Both the position numbers and the translations under genes were made by a program. From assembly GCA_965279255.1 (NCBI GenBank), contig OZ257146.1:3100001-3164000 (forward strand): a DNA stretch of 64,000 bases, read 5' to 3'. The notes beneath the pieces are model-generated. The model saw only the letters and a list, made by a program, of their open reading frames with translations. It did not search any database and was not told where the DNA came from. Source of the stretch: CAMFLJ01 sp965279255 (GTDB lineage: Bacteria; Actinomycetota; Acidimicrobiia; Acidimicrobiales; Acidimicrobilacustridaceae). This document shows, piece after piece, positions 1-7,525 of the stretch (the stretch's first letter is position 1; every line of letters begins with the position of its first letter).

Positions 1-2
1 AG

Positions 3-1124
3 ACCGTCCCCACGCTCCCGCCCGAGCCCGACGAGGACGACTGGCCGGGCCGCCGCGCCCACGAGGCCAACTGGCAGCGCCTGCTGTTCGAAGCCGGCTA
101 CGCCGGGATCAACTGGCCCGTCGAGGGTGGCGGCAAGGGCGCCAGCCCGGGCGAGCACCTCATCTACCTCGAGGAGCAGTCGGCGGCGAAGGCCCCCGAG
201 GTCAGCGTCGGCTTCGTCGGCCAGATGCACGCCGGCCCGACCCTCATCGCCGAGGGCACGCCGGAGCAGAAGGCGCACCACCTGCGCGGCATCCTCACCG
301 GCGAGCACGTCTGGTGCCAGGGCTTCTCCGAGCCCGAGGCCGGCAGCGACCTGGCCAGCCTCCGCACCAGGGCCGTCCGCGACGGTGACCACTACGTCGT
401 CACCGGCCAGAAGATCTGGACCTCCAACGCGTCGGTGGCCGACTACTGCGAGCTGCTCGTGCGCACCGACCCCGACTCGCCGAAGCACAAGGGCATCACC
501 TGGCTCATCATGCCGATGGACCTCCCCGGCATCGAGGTGCGCCCCCTCGTCACCGTCCACGGCTCGGCCGAGTTCGCCGAGCTGTTCCTCGACGAGGTGC
601 GCATCCCCCTCGAGAACCGGGTCGGCGACGAGAACGACGGCTGGCGCGTCGCCAACGTCACCCTCAGCTTCGAGCGCGGCACCGGCTTCGTGGGCGAGAT
701 GCTCGACACCACGAACATGATGCGCGACCTCGTCACCATCGCCCAGCGCACCCCGAAGGGCTCCGGCACGGCGTGGGACGACCCGGGCATCCAGCGCGAC
801 TTCGGCACCATCGCCGCCGAGCTCGACGCCCTGTGGGCCTACACCAAGCGCAACGTCTCGGCCGGTGCCAAGGGCGGCCTGCCCATGGGCTCCGGCTCGG
901 CGTTCAAGCTCAGCTACGCCGGCGTCGTGCACCGTCTCGGCGACCTCGCCCTGCGCATCCTCGACCGGTCGTCGCTCGCCATGGACGACATCGACGGCCT
1001 GCCCACCGCGGCGCAGGTGCACAGCCGCCTGCACGCCTTCGCCATCTCCCTCGGAGGCGGCACCTCGCAGATCCAGCAGAACATCATCGCCGAGCGCGTG
1101 CTCGGCCTGCCCCGGGAGCGCTAG
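3..1124 (+). CDS. acyl-CoA dehydrogenase, 5' partial
   Basis: The reading frame is open from the left edge (first full codon at position 3), so the start lies outside the window; 373 residues are visible. It is an acyl-CoA dehydrogenase of the FadE type: it carries the flavin/substrate-loop segment GFSEPEAGSDLASL, the KIWTSNASVADY segment and the C-terminal GGGTSQIQQNIIAERVLGLPR block typical of the family. It would oxidise an acyl-CoA to the 2-enoyl-CoA using FAD in the cytoplasm. The next gene starts 2 nt after its stop and encodes a second, shorter acyl-CoA dehydrogenase, an arrangement known from the heteromeric FadE pairs of steroid-degrading actinobacteria. The substrate cannot be read from the sequence. 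Confidence 0.93.
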   Translation, partial: TVPTLPPEPDEDDWPGRRAHEANWQRLLFEAGYAGINWPVEGGGKGASPGEHLIYLEEQSAAKAPEVSVGFVGQMHAGPTLIAEGTPEQKAHHLRGILTGEHVWCQGFSEPEAGSDLASLRTRAVRDGDHYVVTGQKIWTSNASVADYCELLVRTDPDSPKHKGITWLIMPMDLPGIEVRPLVTVHGSAEFAELFLDEVRIPLENRVGDENDGWRVANVTLSFERGTGFVGEMLDTTNMMRDLVTIAQRTPKGSGTAWDDPGIQRDFGTIAAELDALWAYTKRNVSAGAKGGLPMGSGSAFKLSYAGVVHRLGDLALRILDRSSLAMDDIDGLPTAAQVHSRLHAFAISLGGGTSQIQQNIIAERVLGLPRER

Positions 1125-1126
1125 CC

Positions 1127-2098
1127 GTGGACCTCATCCTCTCCGACGACCAGCAGGCCCTCCAGGAGATGATCTCCCGCTTCGCGGCCGACCGCTTCGA
1201 CATCGACACCGTGCGCGCCTTCGGCGAGGCCGGTGGCTTCGACCGGGCGGCGTGGGCCGAGCTGGCCGAGCTCGGCACCTTCGGCATCGCCCTCCCCGAG
1301 GACCAGGGCGGCGTCGGCCTCGGCACCATCGAGGCCGTGCTCGTCCACGAGTCCCTCGGCGCCGGGCTCGTGCCCGGGCCGCTCGTGGCCGCCACCCTCG
1401 CCGCCGGCCTGGTCGACGGCGTGATCGACGGCTCGGTCGTGCCCGCCGTCCTCGTCCGCCCCGCCCACGGCCCCGTGGTCGTCGAGAACCTCCGCGATGC
1501 CGACGTGCTGCTCGTCGTCGACGACGAGGGCGTCTCGTCGGTCGACGCCGGGTCGCTCGCCGGCACCCTGCTCCCCCACCCCACCGACCCGATCACCCCG
1601 ATCACCGTGCTCGACGCCGTGCCCGCCGGCGAGCGCATCGCCGGCCCCGAGGTCGCTCTCGCCTGGCGTCGCGTCGGCTCGGTGCTCGCCTCCTCGCAGA
1701 TGGTCGGCCTGTCCGAGGCCGCCACCAGCCTGGCCGTCGAGTACGCCAAGGAGCGCCAGCAGTTCGGCAAGCCCATCGGCAGCTTCCAGGGCCTCAAGCA
1801 CCTCCTCGCCGACAGCTTCATGCGCACCGAGGTCGCCCGCTCCGCGGTGTGGAGCGCCGGCGTCACCATCGACGAGCCCGAGTCCGGCGACGTCGACCGC
1901 GCTGTGGCCGCCGCCCGCCTCATGGCCGCCCGCGCCGCCACCGAGAACGGCAAGACCGGCATCCAGGTCCACGGCGGCATGGGCTTCACCTGGGAGGTCG
2001 TCTCCCACCTGTACCTGAAGCGGGCCTGGGTCCTCGAGACCCAGTTCGGCAACCCCGACGACGACGCCGCGCTGATCGCCGCCAAGCTCGCCGGCTGA
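1127..2098 (+). CDS. acyl-CoA dehydrogenase, second subunit-like
   Basis: A 323-residue protein starting at GTG 1127, two nucleotides after the upstream stop. That start matches the family N-terminus (MDLILSDDQQALQEM). It has the C-terminal acyl-CoA dehydrogenase helical domain with ERQQFGKPIGSFQGLKHLLA (about residues 206-225) and IQVHGGMGFTWE (about 280-291). It is shorter than the usual ~380 residues, and its middle beta domain is reduced, as in the small partner of heteromeric FadE enzymes. Translational coupling to the first dehydrogenase suggests the two form one complex. Whether it has its own catalytic base cannot be decided by eye. Confidence 0.92.
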   Translation: MDLILSDDQQALQEMISRFAADRFDIDTVRAFGEAGGFDRAAWAELAELGTFGIALPEDQGGVGLGTIEAVLVHESLGAGLVPGPLVAATLAAGLVDGVIDGSVVPAVLVRPAHGPVVVENLRDADVLLVVDDEGVSSVDAGSLAGTLLPHPTDPITPITVLDAVPAGERIAGPEVALAWRRVGSVLASSQMVGLSEAATSLAVEYAKERQQFGKPIGSFQGLKHLLADSFMRTEVARSAVWSAGVTIDEPESGDVDRAVAAARLMAARAATENGKTGIQVHGGMGFTWEVVSHLYLKRAWVLETQFGNPDDDAALIAAKLAG

Positions 2099-2111
2099 TC
2101 CGACACCGCCA

Positions 2112-3071
2112 GTGTCCGAGGTGATCAGCCCCGACGCGGTCGAACCCGTCCTCGGCGCCCTGCGGGGCTGCATCGACATCGGCACCGGCCCCACCGACGA
2201 GCAGGTCGCCGTGGTCGGCGCCATCGCCCTCGGCTGCGGTGCACCCGCCGGCCTCGACCTCACGACGGTGAGGCCGCTCGATCCCGCGGCCGCGGCCGCG
2301 GCGATCCTCGACCCTCGCGACCGGCGTCGCACCCGGGAGCTGATGGTGGTTCTCGAGCTGTGCCGTCACCCACTCCCCGAGGCCCAGGTCGAGCAGGTCG
2401 ACGCCTACGTCCGCGCCCTCGGCGAGGACGGGCCCGGGCTCGCCGCCGTGCGCGACCTCGTGAGCGACGGCGTGGCCACCGCCGCCGCCGACCTGCGCCG
2501 GTTCATCGGCGCCGCCACCCCCGACCTCGCCGAGGTCTCGCTACGCGGCTACGGCGCCGACGGGCCCGACCCGGAGGCCGACGCCGAGCTCGGCCGTCGC
2601 CTCCGAGCGATGCACGACCTGCCGAGCGACACCCTCGGGTACCAGTACGTCGAGTTCTACATCCGGAACGGCATCGAGCTGCCGGGCGAGGGCAACGACC
2701 GACCGAACCTGTTCGTCGGCCACGACATGTGCCACGTGATCGCCGGGTACGAGCCGACCGGGCAGGGCGAGATCGCCCTCGGCGCCATGCAGTTGGCCGT
2801 GACCGACTCCGACGCCCACTGGATCGCCATGCTCGCCAACCTCGCCGTCCACGAAGCCGGCTTCCTCGCCACGGCACCCGTGGTCGCCAAGACCGGCACA
2901 CTCACCCGACCCGGCGCGGTGGAGCTGTTGGCCGACGCCTTCCGACGCGGTGCCGCCTGCACGAGCGACTTCACCACTGCCGACCACCTCGCGCTGGTCG
3001 AGCTGCCCCTCGACGAGGTCAGGGCCCGCTTCGGGGTGCCACCCCTCGACCCCGCCCTCCGTCAGCGCTGA
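2112..3071 (+). CDS. TerB-like / Coq4-like fusion protein
   Basis: A 319-residue protein with a GTG start 13 nt after the dehydrogenase pair. Residues about 20-110 are helical and resemble TerB-like domains (a run ending in HPLPEAQVEQVDAYVRALG). Residues about 155-310 resemble Coq4: an MHDLPSDTLGYQYVEFY segment is followed by H204-D-M-C-H208 and E220, which fits the HDxxHx11E metal motif of Coq4 exactly. Coq4 acts in ubiquinone biosynthesis in eukaryotes and proteobacteria. Actinobacteria use menaquinone, so a direct ubiquinone role is unlikely and the true substrate is unknown. Co-transcription with acyl-CoA dehydrogenases suggests a role on a lipid or quinone-like molecule. The domain calls come from motif recognition only. 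Confidence 0.75.
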   Translation: MSEVISPDAVEPVLGALRGCIDIGTGPTDEQVAVVGAIALGCGAPAGLDLTTVRPLDPAAAAAAILDPRDRRRTRELMVVLELCRHPLPEAQVEQVDAYVRALGEDGPGLAAVRDLVSDGVATAAADLRRFIGAATPDLAEVSLRGYGADGPDPEADAELGRRLRAMHDLPSDTLGYQYVEFYIRNGIELPGEGNDRPNLFVGHDMCHVIAGYEPTGQGEIALGAMQLAVTDSDAHWIAMLANLAVHEAGFLATAPVVAKTGTLTRPGAVELLADAFRRGAACTSDFTTADHLALVELPLDEVRARFGVPPLDPALRQR

Positions 3072-3087
3072 GCCCCCGAGCCGGCGC

Positions 3088-3702
3088 TCACGACCGGGCG
3101 AGCTGGGCGGCGACGAACTCGGCGACCATCGACTCGGCGACGGCGCGCGCTGACGCGGCCTCCGTCGGGTCGATCCCCGTGGCGTCGAGCACGAGGCCCT
3201 GCATGAGGTTCCAGGCCGCCACCATCCCGAGGGCCATGCCGGCGGCGACCCTCGTCTGCAGGTCGTCGGGCGCACCGGCGGCCCGGAGCCGATCGAGGTG
3301 GGCGGCGAAGCCCGGGAAGCGCTCGGCTGCGGTCTCACCCTCTCGTCCCGACGCCGGGACGGTCAGCACGAACGCGGTGAAGGGGCGGTCCTCGAGGTGC
3401 CGCAGCGCGTTGAGGTAGCCGGCCGCGTCGTCGTCGGACGCGGTGACGGCGCCGGCGTACTCAGAGGCCACCGTGGCCACGGCGTGGGCGATGAGGGCGT
3501 CCTTGGAGCCGAAGTGCCGGGTGACGAGCGAGTGCTGGACGCCGGCCCGGGTGGCGATGTCGCGGATGCTGACGTCGTGGAGCGGGCGCTCGGAGAGCAG
3601 GGCGATCGTGGCGTCGAGGATGTCCTGACGCACGACGTCGGCCTTGCGGTAGGGCGCCCGCTTCCGGGGAGGTTCGGCGGGCGGCGACGCGGGCTCGGGC
3701 AC
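3088..3702 (-). CDS. TetR family transcriptional regulator
   Basis: A 204-residue TetR-type repressor. The N-terminal helix-turn-helix reads DVSIRDIATRAGVQHSLVTRHFGSK (split here as DVSIRDIATRAGV and QHSLVTRHFGSK), followed by a helical ligand domain. The frame is open further upstream, but GTG at 3702 is chosen because AAGGAG (3712-3707) precedes it by 4 nt and the longer version would run through the divergent promoter. It is divergent from the alpha/beta hydrolase at 3807, and a near-perfect palindrome lies at 3724-3743 between them, so it probably represses the hydrolase and itself. The ligand is unknown. Confidence 0.9.
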   Translation of the reverse strand: MPEPASPPAEPPRKRAPYRKADVVRQDILDATIALLSERPLHDVSIRDIATRAGVQHSLVTRHFGSKDALIAHAVATVASEYAGAVTASDDDAAGYLNALRHLEDRPFTAFVLTVPASGREGETAAERFPGFAAHLDRLRAAGAPDDLQTRVAAGMALGMVAAWNLMQGLVLDATGIDPTEAASARAVAESMVAEFVAAQLARS

Positions 3703-3723
3703 GGGGCTCCTTGGGTCGGACGG

Positions 3724-3743
3724 ACCAATTGTAGACAGTTGGT
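3724..3743. promoter_or_regulatory. candidate TetR operator palindrome
   Basis: ACCAATTGTAGACAGTTGGT is an inverted repeat with 8 of 10 positions matching between half-sites. It lies in the divergent gap between the TetR gene and the hydrolase. It overlaps a possible -35 (TAGACA, 3732-3737) that sits 18 bp from a -10-like TAGCGT (3756-3761) reading toward the hydrolase. A repressor bound here would block that promoter. Confidence 0.6.
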
Positions 3744-3806
3744 CACAATTTTGGGTAGCGTGCCGGCTCCGGCCGAACGACGGTCGGGTCACGGAGGTGC
3801 GGTGCG

Positions 3807-4673
3807 GTGGAAGGTGCAGCAGCCCAGATGATCGCAACAGCCCAGGGCGCGGTGCAGGTCCACGACTCGGGCGGCGACGGCCCCGCCGTGCTGTTCGTCC
3901 ACGGCACCCCCGGAGGTGCCGACCAGGGCGCCCTGATGGGCGGCTTCCTCGCCGCCGCCGGCTTCCGGGTGGTGTCCCCCTCCCGTCCCGGCTTCCTCGA
4001 CACCCCCCTCGACGACGACCGCGCCACCCCGGCCCAGCAGGCCGAGCTGCACGTGTCGGTCCTCGATGCCCTGGGGCTCGGCCAGGTCTCGGTCATGTGC
4101 TGGTCCGGCGGCGGTCCTTCGTCCTACACGCTGGCGGCGACGCACCCGGACCGGGTCCGCTCGCTGGTCGCGCTGGCCGCCGTGTCCATGCCGATCACGC
4201 TCGAGCACCCCGGGGAGGAGAAGATGCTCTTCACCCGACCCGGCACGTGGTTGATGCGGGAGATGGCCCGGCACTCACCGAAGTCGGTGGTGAAGATGAT
4301 GACCACCGAGGAGGGCGACCTCCCCAAGGACCAGGCGAAGGCGCTGGTCGAGTCCACCTGGGTCGACGAGGACCGCCGCCGGTTCGTGCTGTCGTGGGTC
4401 GACACCGTCACCGGCCGGCGAGGGCCGGGCTTCGCCAACGACCTCGTCCAGCTCGCCGGCCTCGACCTCGACCTCGCCGCCGTCGCAGCGCCGACGTTGC
4501 TGGTGCACGCCGACACCGACTCCGACGTGCCGTTCGAGCACAGCCGTCACGCCCACGAGCACCTGCCCGACTCCACCCTCCACACCATCGAGGGCGGCAC
4601 CCACATCAGCGTCTGGGCCGGTCCCGACGAGGGCACGACCCAGCAGCTGATCATCGACGCGCTCCGGCGCTGA
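3807..4673 (+). CDS. alpha/beta hydrolase
   Basis: A 288-residue alpha/beta-hydrolase-fold enzyme. The oxyanion HG segment is FVHGTPGGA (31-39), the nucleophile elbow is CWSGGG with Ser100 (Cys at the usual first Gly position), the acid lies in HADTDSD (about 235-241), and the catalytic base is His266 in GGTHIS. GTG 3807 is chosen because GGAGG lies 9 nt upstream; ATG 3828 is an alternative. No signal peptide is seen, so it is cytoplasmic. It is divergent from a TetR regulator and probably under its control. The substrate is unknown, and esterase, lactonase or haloalkane-type activities cannot be told apart. Confidence 0.9.
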   Translation: MEGAAAQMIATAQGAVQVHDSGGDGPAVLFVHGTPGGADQGALMGGFLAAAGFRVVSPSRPGFLDTPLDDDRATPAQQAELHVSVLDALGLGQVSVMCWSGGGPSSYTLAATHPDRVRSLVALAAVSMPITLEHPGEEKMLFTRPGTWLMREMARHSPKSVVKMMTTEEGDLPKDQAKALVESTWVDEDRRRFVLSWVDTVTGRRGPGFANDLVQLAGLDLDLAAVAAPTLLVHADTDSDVPFEHSRHAHEHLPDSTLHTIEGGTHISVWAGPDEGTTQQLIIDALRR

Positions 4674-4683
4674 CGGCCGGCGC

Positions 4684-5148
4684 TCAGCCGGCGAGGCGCT
4701 CGACGGCGGGCACCTGCTCGATCAGCTCGGTGAGCCGGGCCAGGGTGGCGGCCAGCTCGTCGTGCTCGCGGTCGTCGGTGGCGAGGGAGTCCTCCCACCG
4801 GTGGAGCTCGGCGTTGACCTGCTTGGCCAGCGCGACGCCCTCGTCGGTGGCCTCGACCACGACCCGGCGGCGGTCGGCGGGGTCGGGCAGCCGGCGCACC
4901 AGCCCGGCCTTCTCGAGCCGGTCGAGGGTGAGCGACATGCCGCCGGTGGTGCGACCGAGCACGTCGCAGATCGCGGTGGGGGCACTGCGGTGGTCCGGCG
5001 AGCGCCGGACCACCCCCAGCACGAGGTAGTCCGCGACGCTGATGCCGGCGGCCCCGACGATCCGGTTGAGCACGCGGTCCACCGCCACGTTGAGGCGGAC
5101 GACGTGCCCGAGCAGACCGTCGGTGCCGGGAAGCTGGACGGGCGCCAC
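4684..5148 (-). CDS. MarR family transcriptional regulator
   Basis: A 154-residue winged-helix MarR protein. The recognition region is APTAICDVLGRTTGGMSLTL, followed by the wing DRLEKAGLVRRLPDPADRRR. The GTG start at 5148 shares one base with the TAG stop of the upstream amidohydrolase (TAGTG), implying translational coupling. The pair is transcribed from the region above 6380, where a strong palindrome (6442-6459) of MarR type lies, so the protein probably represses its own operon and responds to a ligand linked to the amidohydrolase. Confidence 0.92.
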   Translation of the reverse strand: MAPVQLPGTDGLLGHVVRLNVAVDRVLNRIVGAAGISVADYLVLGVVRRSPDHRSAPTAICDVLGRTTGGMSLTLDRLEKAGLVRRLPDPADRRRVVVEATDEGVALAKQVNAELHRWEDSLATDDREHDELAATLARLTELIEQVPAVERLAG

Positions 5149-6380
5149 TACTTCGTGATGCCGAAGCGGTCCAGCCCGTAGGCCTCGATGGCGTTGCCGC
5201 GCAGCACCTTGTAGCAGGCGTCGGCGTCCATGCCCGCGGCCACGAAGAGCTCGTGGGCGATCTTGCGGGAGTGGGGGAACGTGCCGTCGGAGTGCGGGTA
5301 GTCGGTCTCGAACAGGATGTGGTCGAGCCCGACCGCCTCGCGGTTGACCAGGCCGTGCAGGTCGTCGAACACGCAGCCGTAGACCCGGCCGTGGATCTGC
5401 TCGCTCGGCGCCACGGTGACGTCGTCGACGCCGCCGCGGCCGTCGCGCCAGACGGCATCCATGCGCTCGAGCTGGAAGGGCATCCAGCCGACCTGGCTCT
5501 CGGCGTAGGCGATGGTGAGGTCGGGGAAGCGCTGGAGGGTGCCGGAGAAGACCCAGTCGCAGAGCGAGCCCTGGGCGTTCTGGGCGTAGAGCGACATCGA
5601 CGTGGCGAGCGGTGCGTCCTCGGAGGTCGACGGCATGCTCGACGACGAGCCGATGTGCATCGACACCGAGGTGCCGGTCTCGACGCAGGCCTGCCAGAGC
5701 ACGTCCCACTCGCCGGTGTACATCGACGGCACGCCGAGCTTGGAGGGGTTCTCGCTGAAGGCGATGGCGTAGCTGCCCTTGGCGGCGCAGCGGCGCACCT
5801 CCTCGGCGGCGAGCTCGGGGCTCCACAGCGGCACGAGGGTGAGCGGGATGAGGCGACCCTTGCCGGCCCCGGCGCACCAGTCGTCGATCATCCAGTCGTT
5901 GTAGATCCGCAGGCAGGTGAGGGCGAGGTCCTTGTCGGCCCGCTCGAGGAACCCCTGGCCGGCGAAGCGCGGGAAGATGTTCGGGTAGTTGATCGCCGCC
6001 TCGACGTGGTTCATGGTCATGTCGGCGAGGCGCTCGGCCTGGTCCCAGGTGCCGGGGCGGAAGTCCTCGTAGGTGGCGGCGACGTTGCGCTGCTGGTCGC
6101 GCGGCACGCCGGCCGGGGCGTGGAGCAGGCCGGTGGGCATCACGAGGTCGTCGAAGACCCACACGTCGCACCACTCGCCGTCGTCGGCGTTGCGCTCGAA
6201 GCCGTAGTGGCCGCCCTGGAACGAGAGCTTGACCTTCTCGCGCAGCACCTTGGGCCCGCGCTCGCGCAGCGACTCGGGCAGCTCGTTCTGCCACAGGTCC
6301 TTGGGCTCCATGACGTGGTCGTCGACCGAGATCATGTCGGGGAGCTCGTGCTCCTCGGGGGTCACGCCGTTGGGGCTCAT
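5148..6380 (-). CDS. amidohydrolase family protein (amidohydrolase 2)
   Basis: A 410-residue TIM-barrel metal hydrolase of the amidohydrolase-2 group. The N-terminal metal motif is VDDHVMEP (His22; a Dx(D/H)xH variant), and the C-terminal catalytic/metal Asp lies in ETDYPHSDGTFPHS (about 335). Such proteins include decarboxylases and hydrolases of aromatic or acyl substrates. ATG 6380 is chosen because GGAGGT lies upstream (spacing 11); the frame stays open to 6440. It is coupled by a 1-nt overlap to a MarR regulator. The substrate is unknown. Confidence 0.9.
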   Translation of the reverse strand: MSPNGVTPEEHELPDMISVDDHVMEPKDLWQNELPESLRERGPKVLREKVKLSFQGGHYGFERNADDGEWCDVWVFDDLVMPTGLLHAPAGVPRDQQRNVAATYEDFRPGTWDQAERLADMTMNHVEAAINYPNIFPRFAGQGFLERADKDLALTCLRIYNDWMIDDWCAGAGKGRLIPLTLVPLWSPELAAEEVRRCAAKGSYAIAFSENPSKLGVPSMYTGEWDVLWQACVETGTSVSMHIGSSSSMPSTSEDAPLATSMSLYAQNAQGSLCDWVFSGTLQRFPDLTIAYAESQVGWMPFQLERMDAVWRDGRGGVDDVTVAPSEQIHGRVYGCVFDDLHGLVNREAVGLDHILFETDYPHSDGTFPHSRKIAHELFVAAGMDADACYKVLRGNAIEAYGLDRFGITK

Positions 6381-6441
6381 GGGTCTGCTGTACCTCCGTG
6401 TCGGGACCATCACGGTTCGGTCCCCTCGTGTTCCGACCATT

Positions 6442-6464
6442 TAGCTTTGTCCAAAGCTACTTTG
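6442..6464. promoter_or_regulatory. MarR-type operator, nested palindromes
   Basis: TAGCTTTGTCCAAAGCTA (6442-6459) has perfect 8-bp arms around a 2-bp spacer. It overlaps a second palindrome CAAAG-CTA-CTTTG (6452-6464), and the heptamer TACTTTG recurs at 6473-6479. It lies about 60 bp upstream of the amidohydrolase-MarR operon. Palindromes of this size are typical MarR dimer sites. Confidence 0.7.
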
Positions 6465-6490
6465 TCAAGAGGTACTTTGGTCCCATCCTC

Positions 6491-6598
6491 CTCCGTGACT
6501 CACCTGGTCGCAGAACGACCGACCTCGTGAGCCAGAGGCCGGGTCGACGCGCTCCGTGGCTCACGCGGTCGGCGAAGAGCCGACCAGGTGAGCCACGG
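6491..6598. repeat. tandem pair of hairpin-forming repeats
   Basis: Two related copies of about 48 bp start at 6491 and 6552, both beginning CTCCGTG and containing the GGTCG...GACC and GTGAGCCA blocks. The second forms a strong hairpin: 6556-6573 pairs with 6579-6596 (16 of 18 pairs) around a 5-nt loop. They lie between the amidohydrolase promoter and the 3' end of the RNA methyltransferase gene. They may terminate that transcript or be a duplicated REP-like element. No T-run follows. Confidence 0.6.
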
Positions 6599-6600
6599 GG

Positions 6601-7416
6601 TCAGGGGCGGCGGCGGGCGGCGGCGACGTGGTGGAGGGCGACGGCGGCGGCGTGGCCGACGTTCAGCGAGTCGACGCCAGCGGTGATGGGGATGCTCACC
6701 CGGACGTCGGCGGCCGCCTGGGCCACGGCGGTGAGGCCGGGGCCCTCCGCCCCCAGCAGCAGCGCCACCCGCTCGTGGACGCCCACCTCCACCGTGTCGA
6801 GGTCGACCGCATCGGAGGCCGGGGTCAGGGCCAGCACCCGGAAGCCCGCGGCCTGCAGGGCGACCAGCCCCTCGGGCCATCCGGTCGCCACCACGACGGG
6901 CAGCCGGAGGATCTCCCCCATCGACACGCGCACGCTGCGGCGGTAGAGCGGGTCGGCGCAGCGGGGCGAGAGCACCACGGCCTCGGCCCCGAGCGCCCGG
7001 GCCGAGCGAGCGATGGCGCCCATGTTCTCGTGGTCGTTGCAGTCCTCGAGCACGACCACGGTGCGGGCCGCCGGATCGATTCCTTCGACGCCGGGGAACG
7101 GCCGGCGGGCCCCCAGGGCGAGCACCCCGCGGTGCACGGGGAAGCCGGCGACGGCATCGAGCACCGGTCGGTCGACCACCAGCAGCGGCACCTCGGCGAG
7201 CCCCTCGACGCCGGCCAGCTCGGCCGTCACGGCCGCCTCCTGGTCGGGCACCAGCGCCACCGCGACCGTGCGGTACGGCGAGCGCGCCAGTCGGCCGACC
7301 ACCGTCACGCCCTCGGCCACGAACACCCCGTCGCGCTCCTCGCGGGAGCGCCGCAGCTCCGGGTCGCGCAGATCGCGGAACCCGTCGAGACGGGGGTCGG
7401 AGGGGTCGCTGACCAC
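6601..7416 (-). CDS. TrmH/SpoU family RNA methyltransferase
   Basis: A 271-residue SPOUT methyltransferase that would 2'-O-methylate a tRNA or rRNA ribose using SAM. After a substrate-binding N-terminal domain come motif 1 LEDCNDHENMGAIARSARAL, motif 2 LLLGAEGPGLT and motif 3 IPITAGVDSLNVGHAAAVAL, which form the knotted SAM site. The frame is open to 7527, but that would overlap the divergent gene at 7526. GTG 7416 gives a family-like N-terminus (VSDPSDPRLDGFRDLRDPE); GTG 7428 is possible. The RNA target is not evident. Confidence 0.9.
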   Translation of the reverse strand: MVSDPSDPRLDGFRDLRDPELRRSREERDGVFVAEGVTVVGRLARSPYRTVAVALVPDQEAAVTAELAGVEGLAEVPLLVVDRPVLDAVAGFPVHRGVLALGARRPFPGVEGIDPAARTVVVLEDCNDHENMGAIARSARALGAEAVVLSPRCADPLYRRSVRVSMGEILRLPVVVATGWPEGLVALQAAGFRVLALTPASDAVDLDTVEVGVHERVALLLGAEGPGLTAVAQAAADVRVSIPITAGVDSLNVGHAAAVALHHVAAARRRP

Positions 7417-7525
7417 GGCACGGCGCACGTCCCATGCTCGCAGTCGACCGGTCCGATGCGAAAAACCGTTGCGAACGCTGCCGAATCGCGCTGCAATCGC
7501 GCGCCAAAGGCGAAGGGAGGTCCGC

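Noticed and set aside
1121..2332. Long antisense open frame over the acyl-CoA dehydrogenase
   Set aside because: High-GC coding DNA keeps antisense frames open; the plus frame has full family motifs and the antisense one has none.
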